A stretch of 64,000 nt of DNA from Zea mays (lineage: Eukaryota; Streptophyta; Magnoliopsida; Poales; Poaceae), in contig NC_050096.1 in the NCBI RefSeq assembly GCF_902167145.1, positions 271,210,622-271,274,621 of the forward strand, read 5' to 3'. The notes beneath the pieces are model-generated. The model was not told the origin of the DNA and searched no databases. It saw nothing but the letters and a program-made list of their open reading frames with translations. A program made the translations under genes and the position numbers. How positions within the stretch are numbered: the first letter of the stretch is position 1; each line of letters opens with the position of its first letter. This document shows, piece after piece, positions 35,101 to 46,269 of the stretch.

Positions 35101-36173
35101 CTGAGGAGTCTTTTGACTTCATTACGAGCACCTTCGGCCTTATCATCTGACATTTTCCGAAGCCTTTGCTTTCTGGGTCTGAAGGATGGATCGACATTGA
35201 GCGAATGCTCAATAACGTCCCTATTAACTCCGCAGAGATCATTGGCTGACCATGCAAAAACATCTTTGTTGTTGAACAAGAACCTTAGCAAGGTTTTCTC
35301 TTGTGCTTCGGATAACTGAGAGCCCAACAGCACCTTCTGTTCTGCTACATCCTCACATAAGAGCATGGGCTTCGGCTGATCTGCTGAAGCTGCTTTCTCC
35401 CTTCTGAATTTGTATTGTTCGCAAGCTTCAGCTCCATCTATGTTATGGATTGCTTTTGAATCAGTCCAGTTTCCTTCGGCCCTTCTGGCAGCTTCCTGGC
35501 TTCCATGAATAGCGATGGGTCCCTGATCCGAAGGTATCTTCATACAAAGATAAGCATGGTGAAGGATTGCTTCGAAGGCATTGAGGGTACCACGACCAAT
35601 GATTGCATTATAAGGATATTCCATGTCAACAATGTCAAACACAATTTGCTCAGTTCTAGTGTTATTGATGAATCCGAAGGTCACTGACATGGTGATCTTT
35701 CCCAATGCTACAATCTGTCTCCCTCCGAAGCCACAAAGAGGATGTGTAGCATCATGAATCTTATCTTCTGGCTCTTGCATTTGCCTGAAGGCTTTAGCAA
35801 ATATGATGTCAGCTGCACTACCTGTGTCAACCAAGACATTGTGAACCAGAAATCCTTTGATAACACAAGAGATAACCATGGCATCGTTGTGTGGATAATC
35901 TTTGAGCTGAAGGTCCTCTTGGGAGAAGGTAATAGGAATGTGAGACCATCTTGACTTGATGAAGGGTCCTTGCACCCCAACATGTTGTACCCTTCTCTGT
36001 GCTTCCTTCTTTTGTTTCTTGTTAACTGGTTCTGAGGTCGAACCACCTGTGATCGGGAGCACCAGCTTCGGGTCCGAAGCAGCTCCAGCTCGGTCATTGA
36101 ACGAAGCCATCAGCTCGAAAAGTGGAAGTGAGTTCACCGGAGGTGGGCGCCAATGTTGGGGACTTGTTCTCAA
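32157..36173 (-). CDS. pol: E pol: protease, RT, RNase H, integrase, without gag
   Basis: 1338 residues, no internal stop. The protease motif VDTGSAADIIF is near residue 115. RT spans roughly 345-520 (MCIDFTDLNKACPKDEFPLP, YVDDIIVKS). An RT-connection/RNase H-like region follows, then the Tat-type second RNase H around 755-885 (CDGSWGTFGAGA, KTDSQIVSGHV). The integrase HHCC finger is in CGSHIGSRPL...CEGCQKCARD. The D-D-E core is in GLDLLGPLPP, TVDNGTQFD and NGLVERANG, and the C-terminus has the GHLVLRRV-type domain. The first ATG lies inside the 5' LTR; a second, MASFNDRAG at residue 22, is a likelier start. A normal Tat Gag, several hundred residues long with a CCHC knuckle, is absent. The enzymes look functional, so particles would need Gag from another element. 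Confidence 0.92.
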   Translation of the reverse strand: MRTSPQHWRPPPVNSLPLFELMASFNDRAGAASDPKLVLPITGGSTSEPVNKKQKKEAQRRVQHVGVQGPFIKSRWSHIPITFSQEDLQLKDYPHNDAMVISCVIKGFLVHNVLVDTGSAADIIFAKAFRQMQEPEDKIHDATHPLCGFGGRQIVALGKITMSVTFGFINNTRTEQIVFDIVDMEYPYNAIIGRGTLNAFEAILHHAYLCMKIPSDQGPIAIHGSQEAARRAEGNWTDSKAIHNIDGAEACEQYKFRREKAASADQPKPMLLCEDVAEQKVLLGSQLSEAQEKTLLRFLFNNKDVFAWSANDLCGVNRDVIEHSLNVDPSFRPRKQRLRKMSDDKAEGARNEVKRLLSAGVIREVKYPEWLANTVMVKKANGKWRMCIDFTDLNKACPKDEFPLPRIDSLVDAAASSELMSLLDCYSGYHQIWMKKEDEPKTSFITPSGTYCYLRMPEGLKNAGGSFSRMTAKVLQSQIGRNVLTYVDDIIVKSTKQENHIADLQETFAKFRQAGLKLNPEKCVFGVKKGKFLGCLVSTKGIEANPSKIEAILRMEPPTTKKGAQRLTGRLASLNRFISRSAERNLPFFEVLKSTEVFQWGPIQQKAFEELKQYLIDLTTLTPPMPGAPLLLYVAASHSAVSAALVQEKLDGQVKKQVPVYFVSEVLSISKKNYTELEKVLYAVLMASRKLRHYFQAYNIVVPSSQPLKDIMRNREATGRIGKWAAELNEFCIEYVHRSSIQSQALADFIADWTPGAQEEETNKDAEAWTVFCDGSWGTFGAGATAVLVSPSKVKTCYAAKLDFSCTNNIAEYEALLLGLRKLKAMGIRRAILKTDSQIVSGHVDKSCKAKDPKLEKYLDMVRRVEASFEGFSVKNIPRGQNEHADLLAKSAAQGLPLPSDVFFETIKAPSVELLERAVLNISPVYSEDWRTEIISYLQGKFFSDDEAYNRRIEARARPYVMIEGELYKHGVCAPLLKCLSRTEGIELMKEIHAGLCGSHIGSRPLLGKIFRQGFYWPKAASDAAELVQKCEGCQKCARDQKQPSSLTQLIQPIWPLQRWGLDLLGPLPPAQGNLRYVVVAVEYFSKWIEAKPLATITSATVQKFFWQNIVCRFGVPKAITVDNGTQFDSEAFRDFCDQIGTKIHFASVRHPESNGLVERANGIIMTGIMKSIFNQPRGKWPDQLTKVVWSHNTTTSRSTGFTPFKLLFGDEAITPEEAKTGSIRVIASAASGSEADYSVEKDALEGIRLQAVENINKYQAETIKWRDRKVRLKNIEPGHLVLRRVANPETVGKLQLKWDGPFLVASSSRPGSYRLKDMDGNDIPRSWNADELRRYYV
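36140..36153 (-). other. E primer binding site
   Basis: TTGGCGCCCACC-type sequence directly after the 5' LTR on the minus strand, the position and TGGCGCC start usual for plant Gypsy primer sites. It lies inside the open pol frame. Confidence 0.65.
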
Positions 36174-36746
36174 ATGCTATGAGTTAAGAACAAGGCAACA
36201 CAGAGAGTGTTAAATGATAAAGTCCTTCGTCCTTTGAAGCATTATTTCCCTTAGGATATAACGATCTTCAGACGAAGGTCATGAAGGACGAACCTTCATC
36301 ATCACAGTATACATTAATGAAAGACGAAGCATACGAAACATAAAAGATAGCATGAATAATCATATAACATCATCACTTTAGCTTTTTAATATCATCATAG
36401 AAAAATAGAGACAATATCGAATTACAAATGTACCTTCGGCTTGGAAGGAGATGAAAATACAAGTGTGACGCAAAAGCCAATGCCAAGTCAGCGTGTACAG
36501 TACGGGGGTACTGTTCACCTATTTATAGGCACGGGACGCAGCCTGTGAGGAATTACAAGTATGCCCCTTATAAAAGCTTACAACATTGACTCAGACCTTC
36601 ATGGACTAAAAAGTCATTCTATCTTTAAGTCGGTTTACACTGTCGAAGCTCCATGGAAAGGAACCTTCGGCCGTCTCATGCAAACAGCCTCAGCCGAAAG
36701 CTGCTTCTCCCTTGAAGACCTTCGGCGACGAAGCATAGACCCAACA
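36154..36746 (-). repeat. E 5' LTR
   Basis: 593 bp, same sequence as 27353-27945 as far as I can see. TATAAATA on the minus strand at 36520-36527. Confidence 0.95.
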
Positions 36747-36751
36747 CATTT

Positions 36752-38994
36752 AAAGCATGATAAATTGTAGAAGGACCATCCATAACTTTCCTAGCAACAT
36801 GAACAATATTCTTTCTAGGCATATGATGAACAACATTTCTTCTAAACACATTTCTACCATGCATATAGGAAGAACTAGAAGCAAATATGGCATGAGAGTC
36901 AAAAGCATTATAAGCATTACAACTCCTATCATCATGAACATTTCTAGAAAATTTTCTATCATGGTACATGAAGGCATGGTTCTTTTTAGCATTACTCACC
37001 ATAGGGGCCTTCCCTTTCTCCTTTGTGGAGATGGAAGCCTTATGGTTTGTTAAGTTCGTGACTTCTCTCTTGAAGCCAAGACCATCCTTAATTGAGGGGT
37101 GTCTACCAATTGTGTAGGCATCCCTTGCAAATTTTAATTTGTCAAATTCACTTTTGCTAGTCTTAAGTTGGGCATTAAGACTAGCAACTTCATCATTTAA
37201 TTTTGCAATAGAGGCTATGTGTTCACTACAAGCATCAATATCAATATCTTTACACCTATTGCAAGTTTCAACAATTTCTACACAAGATGTTGATTTACTA
37301 GCTATTTCTAACTTAGCATTCAAATCATCATTAATGCTCCTTAAGCTAGAAATTGTCTCATGGCAAGAAGATAATTCACAAGAAAGCATTTCATTTCTTT
37401 TAACTTCTAGAGCATGAGATTTTTGTGCTTCTACAAATTTGTCATGTTCTTCATACAACAAGTCCTCTTGTTTTTCTAAAAGCCTATTCTTATCATTCAA
37501 GGCATCAATCAATTCATTAATTTTATCTACCTTGGTTCTATCTAGTCCCTTAAATAAACATGAATAATCTATTTCATCCTCATCACTAGATTCGTCCTCA
37601 CTTGAAGAAGCATAAGTAGAGTTTTGAGTACATACCTTCTTCTCCCTTGCCATAAGGCATGTGTGACGCTCGTTGGGGAAGAGGGATGACTTGTTGAAGG
37701 CGGTGGCAGCGAGTCCTTCATTGTCGGAGTCGGACGAAGAGCAATCCGAATCCCACTCCTTGCCAAGATGTGCCTCGCCCTTTGCCTTCTTATAGTTCTT
37801 CTTTTTCTCCCTCTTGATCTCTTGATCCTAATCACTATCATTGTCGGGACAGTTAGCAATAAAATGACCAATCTTACCACATTTGAAGCATGAGCGCTTC
37901 CCCTTTGTCTTGGTCTTGCTTGGTTGTCCCTTGCGACCTTTTAGTGCCGTCTTGAATCTTTTGATGATAAGGGCCATTTCTTCATCATTAAGTCTGGCCG
38001 CCTCAATTTGTGCCACCTTGCTAGGTAGCGCCTCCTTGCTTCTTGTTGCCTTGAGAGCAAGGGGTTGCGGCTCGTTGATAGGACCATTCAAGGCGTCGTC
38101 CACGTACCTCGCCTCCTTGATCATCATTCGCCTGCTAACGAATTTTCCAAGGACTTCTTCTGGCGACATTTTGGTGTACCTGGGATTCTCACGAATATTA
38201 TTCACCAAATGAGGATCAAGAACGGTAAAGGACCTTAGCATCAGTCGGACGACGTCGTGGTCCGTCCATCGCGTGCTTCCATAGCTCCTTATTTTGTTGA
38301 TAAGGGTCTTGAGCCGGTTGTATGTTTGGGTTGGCTCCTCGCCCCTTATCATCGCGAATCGTCCAAGCTCGCCCTCCACCAACTCCATCTTGGTGAGCAA
38401 GGTGACGTCGTTCCCCTCATGAGAAATCTTGAGGGTGTCCCATATTTGCTTGGCGTTATCCAAGCCGCTCACTTTGTGGTATTCATCCCTGCACAATGAA
38501 GCTAGAAGAACAGTAGTAGCTTGTGCATTCTTATGAATTTGCTCATTAATGAACATGGGACTATCCGTACTATCAAAGTGCATTCCACTCTCTACAATCT
38601 CCCATATACTAGGATGGAGAGAGAACAAGTGACTACGCATTTTGTGACTCCAAAAACCATAGTCCTCTCCATCAAAATGAGGAGGTTTACCAAGTGGAAT
38701 AGATAATAAATGAGCATTTGCACTTTGAGGAATACGCGAATAATCGAAAGAAAAGTTCGAGTTAACCGTCTTTCGTTTGTCGTAGTCGTTGTCGTCGTTG
38801 TCCTTGTGGGAAGAAGTGGACTCATCACTGTCGTCGTAGTAGACGATTTCCTTAATGCGCCTTGTCTTCTTCTTTTTCCCATCTTTTCGTCTATGGCCCG
38901 AGCCCGAGTCGGTAGGCTTGTCATCCTTCGACTCGTTGACGAAAGATTCCTTCTCTTTATCGTTGATCACGATACCCTTCCCTTTAGGATCCAT
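36752..38994 (-). pseudogene. D gag, main part, one stop
   Basis: Starts [16 protein letters not shown] at 38994, as in C. It has the UBN2-type Gag domain ([18 protein letters not shown]), the zinc knuckle CFKCGKIGHFIANC near residue 367, and a coiled-coil C-terminal half. An in-frame TAG near 37826, just after the knuckle, divides it into 388- and 325-residue stretches in the same frame. E interrupts it at 36752, and the last codons are at 27193-27352. Confidence 0.9.
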
Positions 38995-39043
38995 CTCTTC
39001 GGGCGGTTAGTCCCTTTGTGAAGAGAACGGCTCTGATACCAAT

Positions 39044-40275
39044 TGAGAGCACCTAGAGGGGGGTGAATAGGTGATCCTGTGAAACTTGAAAACTTACGCC
39101 ACAAAACACAGTTAATCGTTAGCATAATAATTGCCAAGTGGCTAAAGAGATGTCTTAGCAAAACACAATAACCACAAGAGAACAATCACAGAGATGACAC
39201 AGTGGTTTATCCCGTGGTTCGACCAAGACCAACGCTTGCCTACTCCACATTGTGGCGTCCCAACGGACGAGAGTTGCACTCAACTCCTCTCAAGTGATCC
39301 AATGATCAACTTGAATACCACGGTGTTTTGCTTTTCTTTTCTTATCCCGTTCGCGAGGAATCTCCACAACTTGGAGCCTCTCGCCCTTACACTTTTGATG
39401 TTCACAAAGAATCACGGAGTAAGGGAGGAATGAGCAACTCACACAAGACTCACAAATCAGAGCAACAACATGCACACAAGTCGCAACAAGAGCTCGCAAC
39501 ACAACCCAATGAGTTCACAACTCCACAAGAGCTCTATATGCTATCACAAAGAAACAAATGCGCGGAATCGATGACTTGGTGCTTAGGAATGTTGTAAGTA
39601 TGCTTGGTGTGCTCCTCCATGCGCCTAGGGGTCCCTTTTATAGCCCCAAGGCAGCTAGGAGCCATTGAGAGCAATCTAGGAAGGCTGATCTTGCCTTCTG
39701 TCGACTGGCGCACCGGACAGTCCGGTGCACACCGGACATGTCTGGTGCCCGATTTCTTTCCATAACTGGCGCAGTCGACCGTTGACAGCCAAAGAGCCGT
39801 TGGCGCACCGGACATGTCCGGTGCACACCGGACAGTCTGGTGCATTCTTCTAGCCGTTGGCTCGGCCACGTGTCCCGCGCAGATTGCGCGGCCGACCGTT
39901 GGCTCACCGGATAGTCTGGTGCACACCGGACAGTCCGGTGAATTATAGCCGTACGTCGCCGGTGGATTCCCGAGAGCGGCCAGTTCGCTCAAGCCAGCCT
40001 GGCGCACCGGACACTGTCCGGTGCACCACCGGACAGTCCGGTGCTCCAAACTGAGCTGAAACTTGGCTGCTCGAGCCAAGGCATTTTCAATTGGCTTTTT
40101 CATGTTTCCAACACTTAGACACAATACATTAGTCACTAAAACAATGTACTAAGTCTGAGAAACATACCTTTGACCTTGGTTTGTACTTTGTCCACCATTT
40201 TACATTTAAGCACTTGTGTTAGACACTAAATCACCAAAATACTTAGAAATGGCCCAAGGGCACATTTCCCTTTCA
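39044..40275 (-). repeat. D 5' LTR
   Basis: 1232 bp, partner of 21995-23189. TATAAAA at 39636-39642 (minus). It has two more palindrome units than its partner (near 39727 and 39822). Confidence 0.93.
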
Positions 40276-40280
40276 CAACC

Positions 40281-42165
40281 TTGCACAGAGGTCCTCGTCG
40301 TTTTGGATAACTCGAAGTGGGCTATGTTACTGTTTTCTTGAGTCTCTGACAGTTTGCAGAACAGTCCCTGAGGTTCTATTTCTTTACCGTGCTAGCTCCC
40401 CGACGGCGGTGAGCACAGGGAGCGCAACACCGACGAGCTAGACCGGCCGGAGGGGGCCAAGACCGGCGCTCCCGAGCGGTGGACATCACATCGGACCTAC
40501 CCCGAGCCTTTCCCCCAACCCAATTTCATCTAAGACCATCTGAGGGGCACTGGCCACGGCGACCGTGAATCCCACGGCAAGACAGCCGTGTTCCCGGCGA
40601 TGGGTGGCGGTCTAGTTCAATTGGGCGGTTCTAAGAGCTTTAGGAGAGCCTAGGGATACTAGAACAAACAACAGAGAGCCTTGGACTAACCTGAGTTAGG
40701 CTGGCCGCGGTGAGGGTGTTCTTGCGGTGGCGCAAACCGGATTTGGGGCGAACGCGAAATTCCCGAGCTCTGGCGAACGATTGTGGCTAATTGGCAGTGG
40801 CCGGTTAGCTGATGACCCTACGGAGCTGGTCACGGGCTCAATTTATAGGAGGACAAGGCGGTGGCCAGTGAATCTCGGGAGGACGCGCGGCGGCCGGAAA
40901 TGGAGAAGAAGACGGGCGCGGTGAATTCGTGTCCCGCGGCGTGGCAGTTGTTCCGGCGATCAACGGGGAGCGAGGGTAAGTCGTGGCGGTGCGGTGGAAA
41001 GTGAGAGCCACGCGGCGCACGGCCGAGAGGCGGCGGTTCACCGGTGAGCCTATCACTCCAGCCGCAAAGCAGAGGGGAAGTACCGGGGAGGTTCACCGGA
41101 GTGCCGTCCAGCGCATGGCTTTTACCGAGCGGCCTTATCTGGTCACCGGCGACGTGAATCGCAACGGCGGCGGCGTGAATCTCAACGGAGATCGGTCGTC
41201 GGTGGTGAGGGACGGTCGTGCTGTCGTTCTGATCTGTCCGAGTCACTGTACCATCAGAAGTTCGGTTTCGGTTTCTTGCTACATGCCTGACAGAGCAACT
41301 TCAGAACTCTTTTTCTCTAGATTTTCTATGGCAACGTGATCCACACTCTGCAGCAAATTTGTCGAGTAATATACCATCTACAAATTTGTTATGGGAATCA
41401 TACCCAAATTTGCACTGGATCATGTTTAAATCCAAGTCCAAAGTTAGCTCTGTTTCACTGAAATTCTGAATTTCAGAATTCCACCAGCCTGACAGTCCAA
41501 CTTTGGGCTTACTTATCTCTGATTTTTTCTTAACAAGTGAGCTTACCACCTTAAGCAAAGTTGTTCCTCTATAATCAGGTTACAATTTTGATGTGGTGAC
41601 CTAATATGAATTCTCACTATTTTTAAAGCTACACAGCCCCAAAGTTGGGCCTATAACCCTGATTTCAGACTTAGCATAGGAATCAAAATTGGGGTCCTTT
41701 TTGCAAATGAGTCCAAAACTTAGGGTTTGGCTTTCAAGTCCACATATTTGTGAACCAAAGGACTTAAGAAACTTATTTGGCTTGGTTTTTGCACTTTAGT
41801 CCAAAAGTGGACTAATTTTGCACATAGGTCCCTAGGGTTTGGTTTTAGGGTTTTTTCCAGGGTTTAAATTGAGATTCTTGATGTCCCAGGGGTATAAATG
41901 TGATTCAACTTTGTTTTTGGGGATATTCTACAACTATTTCCCTAAAGCCTTTAGGTTTTCTCAACTTGGGTTAAGTTTTACCCCTTTAATCCCTATTTAG
42001 GGTAAAGCTTCCTATCCAGGGTCCTATTTGCAAAACATTAAAACAATACAACTTGTTTGAAATTTTTGGCTAGTGAATGCACTCTAGGTGTGTCAAACAT
42101 ATGCAATGCCAATGCTTATGATGCCATGCTCAAGTTTTAGTTATAGTAACACCAGGGGTGTTATA
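40281..42165 (-). mobile_element. S: solo Tekay-like LTR, right block
   Basis: The 5' half of LTR S. It ends AACACCAGGGGTGTTATA as written, so on the minus strand it starts TATAACACCCC, a TGTAACACC-type start with one transition. TATAAATT lies at 40840-40847 (minus). GC-rich ORFs near 40830-41340 are on both strands and look like chance frames. Flanked by GTAAT (42166-42170). Confidence 0.8.
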
Positions 42166-42170
42166 GTAAT

Positions 42171-43820
42171 GCTCACAAAAATTAACTAATCTAGAATGAG
42201 TAGTTACTCCCTTGCTAATATCACCCAAAATTTGGTTGACAGGATGATTCCTTTGAATCGTCGCTCGAACTTGGGTTGGAGGTGCCTGAGGTGCTTCTTC
42301 CTCTTCAACTTGAACATCCGGTGCTCCCCCTTGATCACATGCCTCCACTTGAGGTACCTGTTCGTCATCTTGGGTTGGGGGATGCACCATCGTTGAGGAA
42401 GAAGGTTGATCTTGCTCCAATTGTTCCTGTGGTCGCACATCGCCAATCGCCATGGCGCGCATAGCGGCCGTTGGAACGTCTTCTTCATCTACATCATCAA
42501 GATCAACAACTTGCTCTCTTGGAGAGCCATTAGTCTCATCAAATACAACGTCGCTAGAGGCTTCAACCAAACCCGATGATTTGTTGAAGACCCTATATGC
42601 CTTTGTATTTGAGTCATAACCTAATAAAAACCCTTCTACAGCTTTGGGAGCAAATTTAGAAGTTCTACCTTTCTTCACAAGAATATAACACTTGCTCCCA
42701 AATACACGAAAATAAGACACATTGGGTTTGTTACCAGTTAGCAGCTCATACGAAGTCTTCTTGAGGAGGCGGTGAAGGTAGACCTAGTTGATGGCGTGGC
42801 AAGCCGTGTTCACGGCTTCTGACCAAAAGCGCTCGGGGGTCTTGAACTCTCCAAGCATAGTCCTCGCCATATCGATGAGCGTCTTGTTCTTCCTCTCTAC
42901 CACACCATTTTGTTGTGGTGTGTAGGGAGCGGAGAACTCATGCTTGATCCCTTTCTCCTCAAGGAACTCCTCCACTTGAAGGTTCTTGAATTCGGACCCA
43001 TTGTCGCTCCTTATCTTCTTCACTTTGAGCTCAAACTCATTTTGAGCTCTCCTGAGGAAGCGCTTGAGGGTCCCTTGAGTTTCAGATTTATCCTGCAAAA
43101 AGAATACCCAAGTGAAGCGGGAAAAATCATCAACTATTACAAGACCATACTTACTTCCTCCTATACTTAGATAGGCGACGGGTCCGAAGAGATCCATATG
43201 AAGCATCTCCAAGGGTCTTGATGTGGTCATCACATTTTTGGTGTGATGAGAGCCTCCCACCTGTTTGCCTGCTTGACAAGCTGCACAAGGTCTATCTTTT
43301 TCGAAATGCACGTTAGTTAGACCTATCACGTGTTCTCCCTTTAGAAGCTTGTGAAGGTTCTTCATCCCCATATGTGCCAAGCGGCGATGCCACAGCCAGC
43401 CCATGCAAGTCTTAGCAATTAAGCATGCATCTAGACCAGCCTCTTCTTTTGCAAAATCAACTAAATAAAGTTTGCCGTCTAGTACACCCTTAAAATCTAG
43501 TGAACCATCACACCTTCTAAAGACAGACACATCTACATTTGTGAATAGACAATTATATCCCATATTGCATAATTGACTAACAGATAACAAATTATATCCA
43601 AGCGACTCAACTAAAAACACATTGGAAATAGAGTGCTCGGATGAAATAGCAATTTTACCTAACCCTTTTACCTTGCCTTGGTTCCCATCACCGAATATTA
43701 TTGAATCCTAGGGATCCTTGTTCTTGACGTAGGAAGAGAACATCCTCTTTTCCCCCGTCATGTGGTTTGTGCATCCGCTGTCGATAATCCAGCTTGTACC
43801 CTCGGATGCATAAACCTGCA
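42171..43820 (-). pseudogene. B pol, protease and integrase part, broken
   Basis: Homologous to residues of about 1-560 of C Pol. Protease ([12 protein letters not shown] near 43770), HHCC finger ([22 protein letters not shown]) and integrase core ([23 protein letters not shown]) are recognisable. In-frame TAG codons near 43709 and 42784 break it. The coding sequence runs to the S junction and resumes at 19838. Confidence 0.9.
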
Positions 43821-43828
43821 AGGCAAAT

Positions 43829-46219
43829 TTAGGCTTGGGTCTTAGGTACCCAACTCTTGTTGGGTCCTACAAGGTTAGTCACAATTGTCTTAGGGACCCA
43901 AATGCAAGTTTTATCTCCCTTGCATCTTGCCCCTAACTTCCTAGCAATCACCTTCCTATCCTTTCTACAAATAGCAAATGAAGCATTGCAAGCATGATAT
44001 ATTGTAGAAGATTCATTAACTTTCCTAGGAGCATGAGCAATATTCTTTCTAGGCACATGATGAATAACATTTCTCCTAGACATATTTCTACCATGCATAT
44101 AGGAAGAACTAGAAGCAAACATGGCATGAGAATCAAAAGCATCATAAGCATTACAACTCCTATAAGCATTTCTAAATTGTCTCCTATCATGGTATATAAA
44201 AGCATGGTTCTTTTTAGCACTAGTAGCCATAGGGGCCTTCCCTTTCTCCTTGGCGGAGATGGGTGCCTTATGGCTTGTCAAGTTCTTGGCTTCCCTCTTG
44301 AAGCCAAGTCCATCCTTAATTGAAGGGTGTCTACCAATCGTGTAGGCATCCCTTGTAAATTTTAATTTATTAAATTCACTTTTGCTAGTCTTAAGTTGGG
44401 CATTAAGACTAGCTACTTCATCATTTAATTTATAAATGCAATCTAGGTGTTCACTACAAGCATCAACATTAAAATCTTTACACCTAGTGCAAATTACAAC
44501 ATGTTCTACACAAGAGTTAGATTTATTTGCTACTTCTAGTTTAGCATTTAAATCATTGTTAATTCTCTTTAAGCTAGAGATAGCATCATGACAGGTAGAC
44601 AATTCACTAGAAAGCATTTCATTTCTTTTAACTTCTAGAGCAAGTGAATTTTGTGCACTAACAAATTTACCATGCTCTTCATATAAAAGGTCCTCTTGTT
44701 TCTCTAAAAGTCTATCCTTTTCATTCAAGGCATCAATCAATTCATTGATCTTATCTATTTTAGTTCTATCCAATCCCTTGAACAAACTAGAGTAATCTAT
44801 TTCTTCATCACTAGACTCATCATCACTAGAAGAATCATAAGTAGTACTGTCTCGAGTACATACCTTCTTCTCCTTCGCCATGAGGCATGTGTGACGCTCG
44901 TTGGGGAAGAGGGATGACTTGTTGAAGGCGGTGGTTGTGAGTCCTTCATTTTCAGAGTCGGATGATGAACAATCCGAGTCCCACTCCTTGCCAAGGTGTG
45001 CCTCGCCCTTAGCCTTCTTGTATGCCTTCTTCTTCTCCCTCTTGCTCCCTTATTCCTGGTCACTTTCATTATCGGGACAGTTAGCAATAAAATGACCAAT
45101 CTTACCACATTTGAAGCATGAACGCTTCCCCTTTGTCTTGGTCTTGCTTGGCTGTCCCTTGCGACCCTTTAGCGACGTCTTGAAGCGCTTGATGATGAGG
45201 GCCATCTCTTCATCATTTAGTTCGGCCACCTCAACTTGTGCCACCTTGCTAGGTAGCGCCTCCTTGCTCCTCGTTGCCTTGAGAGCAATGGGTTGAGGCT
45301 CATGGATTGGACCATTCAACGCGTCATCCACGTATCTCGCCTCCTTGATCATCATTCGCCCGCTTACAAACTTCCCAAGGACTTCTTCGGGCGACATCTT
45401 GGTGTACCTAGGATTTTCACGAATATTGTTCACCAAATGTGGATCAAGTACAGTAAAGGACCTTAGCATTAGGCGGACGACGTCGTGGTCCGTCCATCGC
45501 GTGCTTCCGTAGCTCCTTATTTTGTTGATGAGAGTCTTGAGCCGGTTGTATGTTTGGGTTGGCTCCTCGCCCCTTATCATCGCGAATCTTCCAAGCTCGC
45601 CCTCCACCAATTCCATCTTGGTGAGTAAGGTGACGTCGTTCCCCTCATGAGAGATCTTGAGGGTGTCCCAGATCTGCTTGGCATTGTCCAAGCCGCTCAC
45701 CTTATGGTACTCGTCCCTGCACAAAGAGGCTAACAACACAGTAGTAGCTTGTGCATTTTTATGAATCTGTTCATTAATAAATATAGGACTATCCGAGCTA
45801 TCAAATTTCATTCCATTCTCAACAATCTCCCATATGCTTGGATGGAGAGAGAACAAGTGACTACGCATTTTGTGACTCCAAAATCCGTAGTCCTCCCCAT
45901 CAAAGTGTGGAGGTTTGCCAAGAGGGATGGAAAGCAAATGAGCATTTGAGCTATGCGGGATACGCGAATAATCGAAAGAAAAGTTTGAGTTAACCGTCTT
46001 TCGTTTGTCGTAGTCGTTGTCGTCGTTGTCCTTTTGGGAAGAAGTGGACTCATCACTGTCGTCGTAGTAGACGATCTCCTTGATGCGTCTCGTCTTCTTC
46101 TTCCCATCTTTGCGTCTGTGGCCCGAGCCCGAGTCGGCAGGCTTGTCATCCTTCGGCTCGTTGACTAAGGACTCCTTCTCCTTATCGTTGATCACGATTC
46201 CCTTCCCCTTAGGATCCAT
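43829..46219 (-). pseudogene. B gag, one stop
   Basis: Starts [16 protein letters not shown] at 46219. UBN2-type Gag domain, zinc knuckle CFKCGKIGHFIANC, then an in-frame TAA near 45048 where relatives have Lys. The same frame continues to a natural stop at 43829 after WVPKTQA. Apart from that single stop the gene is complete. Confidence 0.92.
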
Positions 46220-46255
46220 CTCTTCGGGCGATTAGTCCCTTCGTGAAGAGAACGG

Positions 46256-46267
46256 GCTCCGATACCA
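46256..46267 (-). other. B primer binding site
   Basis: TGGTATCGGAGC on the minus strand, one base different from the initiator-Met site TGGTATCAGAGC kept in C and D. Confidence 0.8.
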
Positions 46268-46269
46268 AT

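Larger units (their letters stand above)
27353..36746 (-). mobile_element. Element E: gag-less Tat-type Gypsy with an antisense gene
   Basis: A 9.39-kb element with 593-bp LTRs that look identical by eye, flanked by CATTT (27348-27352 and 36747-36751). Pol is on the minus strand. On the plus strand, between the 3' LTR and pol, lies a spliced antisense gene with its own TATA box. A minus-strand polypurine tract (GCGAAAGGGGCTAC) adjoins the 3' LTR, and a TTGGCGCCCACC primer site adjoins the 5' LTR. Both pol and the antisense gene are open. Gag is missing: pol begins within the 5' LTR edge and reaches protease after about 115 residues. It is probably the youngest insertion in the window. The hexamer CTTCGG/CCGAAG is very frequent throughout. 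Confidence 0.93.
36752..40275 (-). mobile_element. Element D, right block: SIRE-type Copia (gag, primer site, 5' LTR)
   Basis: Continues D to the right of E: gag, a leader with the initiator-Met primer site (TGGTATCAGAGC, minus, 39030-39041) and the 5' LTR. The right-hand duplication CAACC (40276-40280) matches 21990-21994. Confidence 0.92.
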
